This document shows, in pieces, positions 43,755 through 56,000 of a stretch of 62,000 bases of DNA. Each line of letters starts with the position of its first letter. The first letter of the stretch is position 1. A model generated the notes under the pieces. It was given only the letters and a program-made list of their open reading frames with translations. It did not search any database and was not told where the DNA came from. This DNA comes from Mesostigma viride (taxonomy: Eukaryota; Streptophyta; Mesostigmatophyceae; Mesostigmatales; Mesostigmataceae). Position numbers and translations under genes: made by a program. Location: the NCBI GenBank assembly GCA_009746045.1, contig RPFO01000754.1, forward strand, positions 1 to 62,000, read 5' to 3'.

Positions 43755-45709
43755 GACGAAAATGGCTGACGGCGGTATGGCTGACGGCGGAGCTCAGATC
43801 TTTTGCGTCTGAGCCCCAAATTCGGTCAGACCACTTGTTGCATTCGATGCGCCTTTCTAAGACGCACTTGCCAGTATAAACGGTTACGGCTGCCACGCAG
43901 TATAGACAAAGTTACGCACGTGACCAGCTATGACGACTACCAAAGCAAAACGAGGGCTGGAAAAGGAGCTGGCACAGCTTCCCAGCGCCCCGCCCAACCC
44001 TCTCGCCCTCGCCATTGTTCAGCCGACAGGCTTACCCGCCAAACCCTCGCCAAGCGCCTCGCCTGAGCCCAAGAAACCCTGCCACGATCGAAAATGGAGC
44101 GAGTTCCTCCCCGGCGACCGACGATTCGCCTTCACCCGGTGGCAAGCATTGTCGCCGCAGGCATGCATCGAGGTTCTCCAGTTCCTCGAACAGGAGCGGA
44201 AGCTCTTCGTACCCAAGGAGGGGGCGGCTATCGACTACAATGGAGACATGTCCTGGCTCTATGCTTTGGACGAAGTAGAACAACGCCTGATTATCCTGAC
44301 CAGCCAATTCCAGATCCGCCTCGGCGACATCACCAGAACGCTCCGCACCCCAGCCCCCGCACAGCCGGCAGCCCCATCGGCTTCCTCCCTCGGCAAGGAT
44401 GATATCCGCGCAGTGCTGGAGGAGCACGTGACCTGGCCGCTGGCCGAGCAGCTGACATCGCTGAACACCACGCTCAACAAAGTCGAGGCCCGGGTCTCCA
44501 ACGTGGAAACCAAGGTCGTCCACAAGCTACAACCCCAGTTCACGGCGCTACACACCACGGCGCAGGCTTCGGAAACGCATGCTGCACTTGTCTCTCGCCT
44601 TAACCAGGTGGAGGGCAAGTGTGGCGTGCTCCTGAAGAAGCTTGAGGCCATCACCGCCCACACCGAGGCCCTGGCCACACAGGTCCCCAAGATAGCGGCG
44701 CAGACGGCCACCATTGCATCCCAGCCACCCCGGCAGGATGCTGGCGACCTCCCGCCGCTCTCCTACGCGGACCTGCTGCGGTCAGCGACCGCCTCCACCA
44801 CCGACGCCATCGCCACAAAGCTCCAGGAGCTGGAGGACCACCGCCAGGCCCAGCAACGGGAGGTCACCGACCGCGCTCGCCGCGAGTGCCGAGTGGTGCT
44901 ACGTCGCTTCCCCCAGAAGCCAGGTGAGACGTCAACCTCTCTTGCTGACGAGCTCAAGAACCAGCTTCTTACCCTCATGGGCCTGGTAGGTGAGGTAGAA
45001 CTGCGTGGGTGCCACCGCCTTCCCCACTCACGGGACAAGGCGGCTCCCCCACCAGTCCTACTCACCTTCCCCTCCCCTGAGGATAAGCAGCGGTACCTCT
45101 CTCGTCGCAAGCGGTTGCACGACCTCACCTGGACGCTGGATGACGACCTCACCCCCGCTCAGCAACAGCAGCGACGCGACCTGTGGCCGGAATACCTCCG
45201 CCATAAGCAGGACCCCCAGAAGCCCAAGGTGTACTGGAGGGGCGGGGACCTGATGATCAACCACAAGATGTGGACGCCCCCAGCGGGCTAGAATAGCAAT
45301 AGCCCTAGCTTGTAACCATTGGCGTCACTGCCGCTAAGGCAGCCATGCCTAGATGTCGCCTAGCTGTGCCAACACACCTAGTCACGTGCCGCCAACGCAC
45401 GGTACACAACCAGCCATAGCCTTAGCCTAGTCCTAGTACAGCCATGCTACGCCCTGGCTATGTTCAGATTACTTGCCCACGCTCCTTGCTATGATATGCT
45501 CACATGGGTCTTATTGCACCCACAGTTTGCCGGATCGTTAGCCTGTCCTTTTAGCTAGCCGCGCCCGATTGCAGCTGTGGCATGCCTTTGGCATGAAGGA
45601 GACTGGGGGTCTCTGCCCTTTCTCCTGTAGTGCACACACAGGGATTAAAAGCACTTCGGTGCTCCGTGACTCCCCAACGGGAGCACGAGTTTAATTAATT
45701 AATTAATTA
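43755..45709 (+). mobile_element. A2: complete-looking ORF1-only LINE
   Basis: 1955 bp with duplication ATGAGTAATTAC at 43743-43754 and 45710-45721. The leader carries two GGCTGACGGCGG motifs, followed by one intact ORF. The 3' end has CTCCGTGACTCCCCAACGGG and (TTAA)n, the same terminus as the ORF2-bearing B1. Confidence 0.93.
43930..45291 (+). CDS. A2 ORF1 protein, LINE RNA-binding type
   Basis: An intact 453-residue frame and the best ORF1 of its subfamily. The N-terminal ~50 residues are Pro/Ser/Ala-rich, then comes a conserved block with RKWSEFLPGDRRF and IEVLQFLEQERKLFVP. Residues about 125-300 are rich in heptad-like Leu/Val with Glu/Lys (TSLNTTLNKVEARVSNVETK), consistent with a coiled coil that trimerises L1-type ORF1 proteins. 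The C-terminus has RVVLRRFPQKPGETSTSL, PVLLTFPSPEDKQRYLSRRK, TWTLDDDLTPAQQQQRRDLW and VYWRGGDLMINHKMW. No CCHC finger or enzyme motif is present. A1 is a close, frameshifted copy; A4 belongs to a second subfamily. The first Met after the leader was chosen as the start. Confidence 0.82.
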   Translation: MTTTKAKRGLEKELAQLPSAPPNPLALAIVQPTGLPAKPSPSASPEPKKPCHDRKWSEFLPGDRRFAFTRWQALSPQACIEVLQFLEQERKLFVPKEGAAIDYNGDMSWLYALDEVEQRLIILTSQFQIRLGDITRTLRTPAPAQPAAPSASSLGKDDIRAVLEEHVTWPLAEQLTSLNTTLNKVEARVSNVETKVVHKLQPQFTALHTTAQASETHAALVSRLNQVEGKCGVLLKKLEAITAHTEALATQVPKIAAQTATIASQPPRQDAGDLPPLSYADLLRSATASTTDAIATKLQELEDHRQAQQREVTDRARRECRVVLRRFPQKPGETSTSLADELKNQLLTLMGLVGEVELRGCHRLPHSRDKAAPPPVLLTFPSPEDKQRYLSRRKRLHDLTWTLDDDLTPAQQQQRRDLWPEYLRHKQDPQKPKVYWRGGDLMINHKMWTPPAG

Positions 45710-45972
45710 ATGAGTAATTACAAGTAGCGTGGGCAAGTAAACTGATCATAGCCAGGACGTAGCATGGCTGTACAAGGGCTAAGCTGAGGCTATATGGCTG
45801 GTTGTGTACCGTGTGTTAGCGGTGCACGTGAAGAGGTATGGTGGCACAGCTAGGCAAACATTCTAGGCATGGCTGCCATGGCGGCAGTGACTACCAATGG
45901 ATACATGCTTGGGCTGTTCAATTAAGCTATTCTAGCCCGCAGGGGGCGTCCACATCTTGCATGTGGTTAATC

Positions 45973-46784
45973 GCTTCAAGCTGCTCGGCAGTTGGCTTCC
46001 CGACTGCGAGGACGACATGACGACACGGATCGGCATGGCGTGGGCGCACCTCCATGACCACCGCCGCTGGTGGAGCAACCCCGCCCGGCCTACCCCGGCT
46101 CGTCAAGCGTGACCTCTTCAAGGTCGTCATTCTGACGATCCTGACCTAAGGCGCCGAGACCTGGACACTGACGCAGGAGTTGGAGCAACGACTCGACGGC
46201 GCCGTCACCAAGATGCTGCGCAAGGCCCTTAACATCCCCTTTGGTTTGCACATTAGTAATGAGGATTCAGTGTAGGCTGATTTGCCCGGTATGTTTCCCA
46301 CATTATTAGGCACAGGCGCCTGGGCCTAGCCGGGCACCTGGCCCGCACAGATCAGGTAGATACATCAGATAGAGTAGCTGGCACCAAGCCCGCCCAGCCT
46401 GGGCGATATGTCCTCACCTGGCGTGCCCCCGGCCGCGCGCGGCAGGGCCGCCACCCGTGGACTTTTCGTGATAGACTCGGCATGGACATGTGCTACACTA
46501 GACGTGACGGGCTCACACCCGGGCAGCCTCCTGGTCTGTCTGTAATATGGAGGCAGATGGTGCGCAAGGATAGGTGGCAAGTAGTGATGAAGGAGACCAC
46601 CCCCAAGCCTGTGGGGGCTCCGCGTGTGACCGTGTATGGCCTTCATAGTAGCGATTCGGGCCGCGGTGCCCACACACCTGTAACTAGGACCTAGATAGCT
46701 TACACCATCCATTCCATCCCATGTTCCCCTCCCACTGAGGATCGCTTATGCTCACGTGACGCAGTCACGTGTCTAAATTAATTA
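45973..46784 (+). pseudogene. B3: truncated LINE ORF2 C-terminus
   Basis: Flanked by ATGTGGTTAATC (45961-45972 and 46785-46796) inside A3. Fragments read FKLLGSWLPDCEDDMTTRIG, AETWTLTQELEQRLDGAVTK and a QVDTSD-type stretch, the C-terminal part of the ORF2 family, with stops and shifts throughout. It ends in CTCACGTGACGC and (TTAA)n. Confidence 0.85.
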
Positions 46785-47623
46785 ATGTGGTTAATCATCA
46801 GGTCCCCGCCCCTCCAGTACACCTTGGGCTTCTGGGGGTCCTGCTTAGTTGTGGCGGAGGTATTCCGGCCACAGGTCGCGTCGCTGCTGCTACTGAGCGG
46901 GGGTCAGGTCGTCGTCCAGCGTCCAGGTGAGGTCGTGCAACCTCTTGCGATGAGAAAGGAACCGCCGCTTGTCCTCTGACAGGGGAGGGGATGATACATA
47001 ATATTATGGTCATGGTGCAGGTGCAGGTGCACCTTGTGCACGTACCCAGAGCAGATGGCAGTTTACATCCCCCACCTGCAGGTTGTACATAGCTTATCGA
47101 ATGTATTAAAAACCATATCGGCCCCTTCTCAGGGATATGTGTTACATTACTCCCAACGGAGATATATGTCAATTAATTAATTAATTAGGAACATAACTCC
47201 GTTGGGAGTTACTATCTGTAGCATGTGCATAGCCCTTGAGAAGGGGCAGATGGCCTAAAATACATTCTAGGCTTAACCTGCAAGGGTGAGAATGTAAGCT
47301 ACCCTTGCTCTAGGTGCACCAGGGCACCCGCACCCTCATGATCTATCACGCTATGCCCAGCTAAGGGGGAGCATGTCATCTGGGGGAAGATCATCATGGC
47401 TATATATACAAGAGCTAGCGCGTGGCATCTCGACAGAGAGCATCTCTCTGCATGGCATACTGTAGCATGGCTAAATTCTTAATGCAACATCCATGGGGGT
47501 CCCATTATAGGCAGGGCTTGGCTAAATTCTGAAGGCATCATCCATGGGGGCCATTATGGGCGCACATGCGCGTGGGCCACAGGCTAGGCTAAGCCTGACT
47601 AATATACACTACTGGTATATATT

Positions 47624-48144
47624 AAAAATATAATTACTTACAGCAGAGTGAAATCACTCAAACCAAAGCAAACGCCCAGCTATAAACCTATATACAGAGC
47701 CATGTCAAAGCTCTATACTACGAAGTACGATAAGACCAATGGAAACGCCTAACGGGAGGAACCTAATAGCCCTGCTGCACCGCAAAATCAGCCCGCGTAC
47801 GGCGGAGCATGATGTCCGCCATGGCCCGAGTCAGCGCCACCGACAAGCGCTGACGCCAATATGACGTCCAGGTCCGCGCCGACCATGGGGCCCGCTGGCC
47901 CTCCAGGTCCAGCCGGTCCTCCCGGAGCCGGCAACACTCCTTGAAGAAGGCGGAGGTCAGGGGCCCCATGGCCCCAAACTCCTCCAGGACAAAGGGCACC
48001 ACACGATGGTGCCCGACGTCGCCGTAGGCCAGGAGCTTGGCCCGCTCCGCCCGGTCCGCCGTGTAACCTGCCGTGAGGGAGGCCCCAGCCACGTGGCTAA
48101 GAGCCAAGGGCCGCGCCACCGAAACGTCAATAAGCAGGAATATA
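47624..48144 (-). mobile_element. C1: 5'-truncated copy of the endonuclease-type LINE
   Basis: Duplication TACTGGTATATATT at 47610-47623 and 48145-48158. The minus-strand sequence matches 17089-17605, encoding LLIDVSVARP to the stop after DFAVQQGY, then the 3' end. The frame is open over the retained part. Confidence 0.9.
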
Positions 48145-48164
48145 TACTGGTATATATTCCCTAG

Positions 48165-49526
48165 ACTGTCTGAGGTGGCACTGAGGAGGGGCCTGCCAGG
48201 GCTTGTGGTCAACGTGGATGACCGCCCCCCTCCAGTATACCGGCTTCCCCCTTGCGCTCTGCCAGAGCTGAAGGTAGGTCGGCCATAGTTCGCGTCGCCG
48301 CTGTTGCTAGGCCAGGGTCAAGTCGTCGTCCAGCGTGAAGCGAGTCTCCGAGAGCTTCTTGCGGCATTTAAGGAACGCCAGCTTGTCCGCCATGTACTTA
48401 AAGGTGAGGAGCACGGGTGCCGGGCCAGCCTTCCCCCGCGCGCGGGGGAGGCGGACAGCCGACATGTTCAGCTCACCAGTGAGTAGCATGGGGGCAAAAA
48501 TGTTGCGCTTAAAATGCCGTGAGAAGGCTCGTGGAGGTCTCACCTGCCGGCTGGTCGAAGTGCTTGACGATGACATTGTGGCTGCGCCTGGCGATGTCGG
48601 CTTCCTCGCGAAGGCCGAGGGCTTGTTGCTTGAGCTGTGCCGTGATGGTGGAGGTGGTAGAGGTGGTGTGCTGCTTAAGCAAGTCCGCCCAGCTAGGTGG
48701 AGGGAGCATCGCCGGCCGGGCCAGCAGGCGCCGGCTGGGCGGCGATGTCCTTCACCGCCTGGGCGGTGAGGCCGGCGGTGTCATGCGAGCACTCAAGGGC
48801 GGTGGCGGTGGCTTGAAGGCGTTGCTCGAGGTCGGCGAGCTGGGCTTTGATGTCGGCAGTGGAGGCGGAAATGGCCGGCCGTGGAGGTGGAGGCGGCGGC
48901 GGTGGAAATGTGAGGAAGTTCAGTAGCCAGCGTGCCACCCATTGCTGCTACGTCGGCAGCAAGGGGGGTCACGTGCTGCTGGAAGGCTTCCGTGAGGATG
49001 GAGCGGAGGGTGGGTGCGAAAATGGATGGAGCCCAGATCTCGCCGTCGGAGCGCTGGAGAAGGGAGTTGAGGACGGCACGCTGGAGTTGGGGGCGGGGGC
49101 AGCCGAACATCGTGCTGACGTCCATCCAGCGACGGCCGTCGGGGACGATGAGGCGTTCGGTGGCGTGGAGATGGAGGCACAGATCATAAAGCGAGGCGTA
49201 GTCCCCCCAGAAGATGCAATGCATAGCATCGTCCGGAGACATGTTGGTCCAGTCGTGATCATCGACCTGGAAAGGTTGGAGCCGAAAGCGCGGTTCCGAG
49301 GGGCGTGAAGACCCTCCTGTTTTGGCGGCTGAGCGGGCGCGTTTAGGGTCAGGCGATGCCGATGGCGAGGCATTGAGCCCGGGAGGTTGCTGGGCGACCA
49401 CCAGCGCACGACTATAGTGTCACCGCTGCCTGCCGGAGCTGGCGAAGCTGCAGCCTCAGCTGCCGCATTTTCATGGGCGAGCGCAGCCGCCAAACTGCGT
49501 TGCGTCGAGGGGCGTTTGCTCGTCAT
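48165..49526 (-). pseudogene. A6 ORF1, broken
   Basis: A close relative of the A4 ORF1. The start MTSKRPSTQRSLAAALAHEN lies at 49526, then the frame shifts more than once (49401-48793, 48938-48693, 48709-48509, 48576-48307). The C-terminal blocks RFTLDDDLTLA and the HVDHKP-type end near 48200 are recognisable. It cannot make the full protein. Confidence 0.85.
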
Positions 49527-49707
49527 ATATTGCGTAATAGATTTGGAAAATTATATCAGCATGTGCGTCTTAGAAAGATGAAGCGATAGTGATATTCACG
49601 GCTAAAGTCGGTGCTCAAACGTGAAAGTTATGAGCTCCGCCGTCAGCCATGGCTACCTTGTGGCTCGTGGCTAGATATATGTTACTACTTATTAATTAAG
49701 ACGAAGC

Positions 49708-50020
49708 CCGGTCTGGCTGGGATTAACGTGCTGCCAGCTAATACAATACAGGTTGTGCATCAGTTGGCCCTAAAGCGCTGTGGATCGACATTGGTGAGTG
49801 CACAATGGCCTGCCAAGCCTGCAGGTGTGACAGCCCAGCATGCACCCATACGCCCAGAAACGTGACCACACAAAGAAATCTCAGGCATGTTTTTGCGCAA
49901 GTCGTGGTATACGTGTGAATCAATGAGACAACCAATGTAAATGCTTTCCTTTCTTAGTAAGGGACAGTGTTTAAATGCTCAAAATGCTGATCTAATGGTG
50001 CGAGTGCAGTTACAAGGAAG
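49708..50020. other. Spacer, probable carboxypeptidase 3' untranslated region
   Basis: No gene or repeat was recognised. On the minus strand TGTAA, the chlorophyte-type polyadenylation signal, occurs at 50010-50014, only 6-11 nt after the stop codon. That is too close to assign with confidence. Confidence 0.4.
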
Positions 50021-53000
50021 CTATAGACTAGTGTCACGATTTGTAAGCGCATGTCGTAAACGGAAAAATGCAAATATCGACAAGATCCCCACCGTGAACG
50101 TAACAGAAACCACCATGATGATCGTAGCCTTTACAATCATCAAAGCAGCCATGTCGTCCTGCTGCAATATCCACTGCACTGCCAAGATCGGTGCTGTGCA
50201 AATTGCAGCAACAAACTTACTGCACAGCTGCAGGATTCTTGCATGTGCATTGTGGGGGTAAACTGGAGCAGCCAGCTTTTGAGTAATAACTTGCTGATGC
50301 AAGTGCTCGTTGTTTCCGTTTCTTCCTTGCGGAAAATCCCGTTCGTAGCTGACATTATCAGCTGGTATCAAAGAAGCAGCGTAGATAGCTTCTTGTGCTG
50401 GCAGCGCTGAAGGCCTCTTTCTGTTTTCATCAAACACGGAGGACGCAAGCGAAACCGACCTGGCTTGTAACATTGGCACGGCATTTCTCTCCATGCCCAA
50501 TCCCTGAGCCTGACCATTTGGGAATTCTTTTCTTGGCTCCTCCTGACCTGGTTCAGAGTCGGCGAACTTGCTGATGGGTGCATGATCCGTGCCATTACCA
50601 CCACCATGCCCATGGTCTATGACGTTGGTACTCCCGAGGTGTACATCTCCATCACCATCCACGGTAGAGTCGAGCCCATTTCTGTCCTCGGCTGCTTCAA
50701 CCACGCCGGGGCTATCGCCTTGCTGGTTGTTTATCCACTTGTCTGTGGCATCTGGTAATATGCTGGATGCTGCAATGTGGTCCATCTGAGAACACCCAAC
50801 AATGTCATAGCGCAGCGCAAGATGCAGCAACGGCCAGTACATAATCAGCCCATATGGCAAAGCCACGAAGCATCACAGAATGCAGGACTTACCAGCAACC
50901 AGGCCAAGCCCAGCCACACGTGCAGTAAAATCCGGCTAATCTTTGCAAAACCAGGACCTCATGACTACCTGGCTGTAAGGGTGATTCCAGGCAGCAATAC
51001 GAGATCCGATTTGCATGATCGAGGACTCTACCAAACATGGGAGGATTCTATAGTAGGAGCACTCATGGCAAATTCCTCCCATTGCATTTGATCACTGCCA
51101 GCTGCTAAAACACTAACCGATAAATGTTTTCATCTGTTCGTTAGAGTTTGCGAGTCAGTACCGTCTGATTTGAAACTCTAGAGATAATGCTGGAAGCTGC
51201 AGGGAAGCCAACCATTTTCATCCGTGGAGCAGACCCCAGTCACATTCAGCCTGCGCAAGGTATTGTGGGGAAATCACTTGAATCCTTTGATATGACCTCG
51301 CGGTATTTGCATTGCACAGCATGCCTCTTGGGATTTTCGAGAGAAGATTGACCTGCGAGACCAGCTGCCAGCTGTTGAGCAGCAAGCCACGGACAAGCCT
51401 ACAACCACATCTCATAGCCCGGCACCCCACCATGCAATTTCGCCGCAATATCCTTTATGACCAAGCTGCCAACAGAACTGTTTAAACTGTCACGTGTGAC
51501 TTTATATCTCACCGCCATGAATGACCTCAAGCTTATATTATGACAAAAGATAGCACCGCAGGCAATGCTTTTACTCTCAACATTGTCTTCACACGGGCGT
51601 GAAGTTTTCAATTCACGTACCACAAGCAAAAGAATGTTGCTCCAATCGCTGATGACCCCCTGGTACTCTGCAGCTGAGGTAGGATTGAACTCTGAAAAAC
51701 AGGAACTGCCCCCCAGTAGATGGCGCCTGTGGTGAAGGGGCACCCCTCCACGCCCCCGATTTCCTGGGCCATATATCTGTATAGACATCAAAGTATGATC
51801 AGCGTGCAGCTGGGACAGAAGCTTAGCACGCCTGCCCACCACAACAACCCATGCTGCCAACACACTGGAACGGTGGCATTGAAGAAAGAGCTGTGAAGCA
51901 GTTGAAGATATCCAGCAGCAAGCTTACAAGACAGAGAGCGTGTTTTGGGCTATGGGCCAGAACATTCTGAGGAACGAGAGCCTTACCCACACTAGGCCTA
52001 GGGTGCCACAAAAAATGATTGTATTGTTAAGGTAGCCCAAGCAGCAGTTAGCTGTGGCTGGCCCTTTTCAGGATGTTCATGGTAGAGACCATCATATTGC
52101 GGAGGGACAGCTACACCCTCGTCTCCTCGATCCCTGCATGGTCCGCGTTAAACGTTCTGTCTGACCAGGATCCTCCTTAAAGGCCTTACCAACCTAACAA
52201 TGCTGGCATGAAAAACTGTCATCCCAGCATGGAAGGCAACGATGCTAGCTAAGAAAAGTTGCCGGCCATGTGCCGGAGACGCAGCAGTTAACGTAACAGT
52301 CCGTGGTCAACCATCGGTGGGTGAACACGCAACATGAACGTGCCACAGATGCAGGGATGGGGCCATATGTGGAAGGAAGCATCTAGAACGGGCCAACAGG
52401 GAGAGGGTGCTGACTCTAATGGCACCGACCTCGAACGTCATCGCATAGGGCACGTGCAGCTCCTTGAAGAGATAGTCCATGCTGGGGGTGTGGGGACGGG
52501 GGTGGTGGCCAAGGCAAGCAAGGCAAGGCAAGCAGCAGGCCAGCCTGGGTTGACTCCTGGGCGATGATCCCAAGGCAACAACAACGTCCGCCGCAACTGA
52601 CCCACAGGTTGCCTATATTCAGTGGACGATGGCAAGAGAGTAAGAAGGACTCATTGAGATGTGCACACTGCACGCATGTGTGCCAAGCCAATCGTGTGCC
52701 ATGAGAAGATAGACAATATGTCTCATATCCAGAACACACGATGCATTAGTGCCCATAGCGACACAAGGGAGGTGATACAATGGCCTTTGCCCACGTACAG
52801 AGTTGACCCACCTCCCTATTGAATGCAACAAGCGACCGGCGGACGACGCGTGGCCCAGGCATAGGACCAGAAGAGCACCGCACACGTTGCGGAGCAAGCG
52901 CGCAGCCATTGAGCACACATTGCGGCGGCGGCGTGGCTCACCTGGTGCCGTACGCAAGGTATCCCGACGCGGCTCCTGCTGCCCCGTTCTGCAAAAAGTG

Positions 53001-56000
53001 CACGCATAGAAATTGCATCAGGGCCATGACCATTGACAAAGCGTCCAACCTTGGGTCACCCTCCATCCGCGCATGGCCCTGACCCATTGGTCATCGTTAG
53101 GGTTGGGCTACTCGGGGTCCGGGACAACCCCATACCCGAACCCCATACCGAGTACTGTACAGGTCGTCCGGTACCGAACCCCGGACATGTTCGGGTCCCG
53201 CCAAGGTCGCCGGTGCCCGATAGGTCGCCGGTACCCGATAGGTCGCCGGTACCCGATACGGATGAGACGGAGGATGCTCGGTTCGGTGCGGTCTGACCGC
53301 ACCCCGTACATAGGAGTATGCGAGCATGAGTGAGTACCGAATATACCACCACCCGACCGTATATACGTATGTTTGTAATATACCACCGCCCGGCCGTATA
53401 TACGTATGTTTGTAATATACCACCACCCGGCCGTATATACGTATGTTTGTAAGCTTGAACATCGATCAGATCCTACGCCCAAGAGGACCGGCCCCCCGAT
53501 ACCGGCACGATGCGGTGCTGCTCACGGCCCCCCGATGCCGGCACGATTGGGTGCTGCTCACGGCCCCCCGATGCCGGCAGGATTGGGTGCTGCTCACGGC
53601 CCCCCGATACCGGCACGATGCGGTGCTGCTCACGGCCCCCCGATGCCGGCACGATTGGGTGCTGCTCACGGCCCCCCGATGCCGGCACGATTGGGTGCTG
53701 CTCACGTCCCCCCGATACCGGCACGATTGGGTGCTGCTCACGGCCCCCCGATGCCGGCACGATTCGGTGCTGCTCACGGCCCCCCGATGCCGGCACGATT
53801 GGGTGCTGCTCACGTCCCCCCGATGCCGGCACGATTGGGTGCTGCTCACAGCCCCCCGATACCGGCACGATTCGGTGCTGCTCACGGCCCCCCGATGCCG
53901 GCACGATTCGGTGCTGCTCACGGCCCCCCGATGCCGGCACGATTGGGTGCTGCTCACGTCCCCCCGATACCGGCACGATTGGGTGCTGCTCACGGCCCCC
54001 CGATGCCGGCACGATTCGGTGCTGCTCACGGCCCCCGATGCCGGCACGATTGGGTGCTGCTCACGGCCCCCCGATGCCGGCACGATTGGGTGCTGCTCAC
54101 GGCCCCCCGATGCCGGCACGATTCGGTGCTGCTCACGGCCCCCCGATGCCGGCACGATTGGGTGCTGCTCACGGCCCCCCGATGCCGGCACGATTGGGTG
54201 CTGCTCACGGCCCCCCGATGCCGGCACGATTCGGTGCTGCTCACGGCCCCCCGATGCCGGCACGATTGGGTGCTGCTCACGTCCACCGGCACCCGGTCAT
54301 GTTTGGGTGCCGGTGTTCGGCTGCCAGTGTTCGGGTACAGGCCCATCCGAGTAGCCCAACCCTAGGAATCGTTGCCCATCGCTGTAACAGCCGCAACCAA
54401 TGCTGCCCTCTCCAGCAGCAAATTTCCCAACTGGTAGCGGCTGCAACCTTTCCTGGAATGTTTTTATGTTCATCCTAGATTCTTTATCCTGATCCCAGCG
54501 TAGTGATGGATGCCATGCTCATGACGTCAAAACCATAGAAAGGCATGGCTTAAGGTAGTGCTAACCGTGGCAACAAACCACAAAAAGGCATGGCTGAAGA
54601 TAGTGCTAAACGTGGCAACAAACCATACAAAGGCATGGCTGATGGTAGTGCTAACCGTGGCAAAACATACCATACAAAGGCATGGCTGATGGTAGTGCTA
54701 ACCGAGGCAACAAACCATACAAAGGCATGGCTGAAGGTAGTGCTAACCGTGGCAACAAACCATACAAAGGCATGGCTTAAGGTAGTGCTAACCGTGGCAA
54801 CAAACCACAAAAAGGCATGGCTGAAGATAGTGCTAAACGTGGCAACAAACCATACAACGGCATGGCTGATGGTAGTGCTAACCGTGGCAAAACATACCAT
54901 ACAAAGGCATGGCTGATGGTAGTGCTAACCGAGGCAACAAACCATACAAAGGCATGGCTGATGGTAGTGCTAACCGTGGCAACAAACCATACAAAGGCAT
55001 GGCTGAAGGTAGTGCTAACCGAGGCAACAAACCATACAAAGGCATGGCTGATGGTAGAGCTAACCGTGGCATCAAACCACAAAAAGGCATGGCTGAAGGT
55101 AGTGCTAAACGAGGCAACAAACCATACAAAGGCATGGCTGAAGGTAGTGCTAACACTGGCAACAAACCATACAAAGGCATGGCTGAAGTAGTGCTAACTG
55201 TGGCAACAAAACCATACAAAGGCATGGCTGAAGTAGTGCTAACCGTGGCAACAATCCATACAAAGGCATGGCTGATGGTAGTGCTAACCGTGGCAACAAA
55301 CCATACAAAGGCATGGCTGATGGTAGTGCTAACCGTGGCAACAAACCATACAAAGGCATGGCTGAAGGTAGTGCTAACCGAGGCAACAAACCATACAAAG
55401 GCATGGCTGACGGTAGAGCTAACCGTGGCATCAAACCACAAAAAGGCATGGCTGAAGATAGTGCTAACTGTGGCAACAAACCATACAAAGGCATGGCTGA
55501 TGGTAGTGCTAACCGTGGCAAAACATACCATACAAAGGCATGGCTGAAGGTAGTGCTAAACGAGGCAACAAACTATAGAAAAGCATGGCTGAAGGTAGTG
55601 CTAACCGAGGCAACAAACCATACAAAGGCATGGCTGAAGGTAGTGCTAAACGAGGCCCCAAACCATACAAAGGCATGGCTGAAGGTAGTGCTAAACGAGG
55701 CAACAAACCATACAAAGGCATGGCTGAAGGTAATGCTAACCGTGGCAACAAGCCACGGAAAGGCATGGCTGAAGGTAGTGCTAACCGAGGCAACAAACCA
55801 TACAAAGGCATGGCTGAAGGTAGTGCTAACACTGGCAACAAACCATACAGAGGAATGGCTGACGGTAGTGCTAACCGTGGCAACGAGCCATAGAAAGGCA
55901 TGGCTGATGGTAGTGCTAACCGAGGCAACAAACCATACAAAGGCATGGCTGAAGGTAGTGCTAAACGAGGCAACAAACCATAGAAAAGCATGGCTGAAAG

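Larger units (their letters stand above)
43493..46990 (-). mobile_element. A3: truncated ORF1-type LINE inserted in A9
   Basis: Duplication ATGATACATAAT at 43481-43492 and 46991-47002. It is read on the minus strand, with the tail at the left. Its 3' region is split by A2 (43755-45709), and its ORF1 end is split by B3 (45973-46784). Only the last ~75 codons of ORF1 remain (46797-46990 plus the stop near 45940), with a stop within them. Confidence 0.88.
47189..49690 (-). mobile_element. A6: ORF1-only LINE inserted in the A9 tail
   Basis: The tail and the hairpin CTCCGTTGGGAG (on +) start near 47189, directly against the A9 tail, so the two 3' ends meet. The 5' leader ends near 49690, where TTAATTAA and then the A9 flank resume. 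It carries a C1 LINE insertion at 47624-48144. The duplication is in AT repeats, so edges are approximate. Confidence 0.78.
43130..49697 (+). mobile_element. A9: internally deleted LINE, host of nested insertions
   Basis: Outer duplication AAGACGAAGC at 43120-43129 and 49698-49707. Its own sequence is 43130-43492 plus 47003 to about 47187: a 5' leader (GACTGACGGCGGAGCTCAG) joined directly to a 3' region with hairpin and (TTAA)n, with ORF1 missing. A3 and A6 were inserted later. Confidence 0.8.

Noticed and set aside
53406-54478. Several overlapping frames of about 300 codons on both strands
   Set aside because: All are translations of the 36-bp minisatellite, open in many phases at once.
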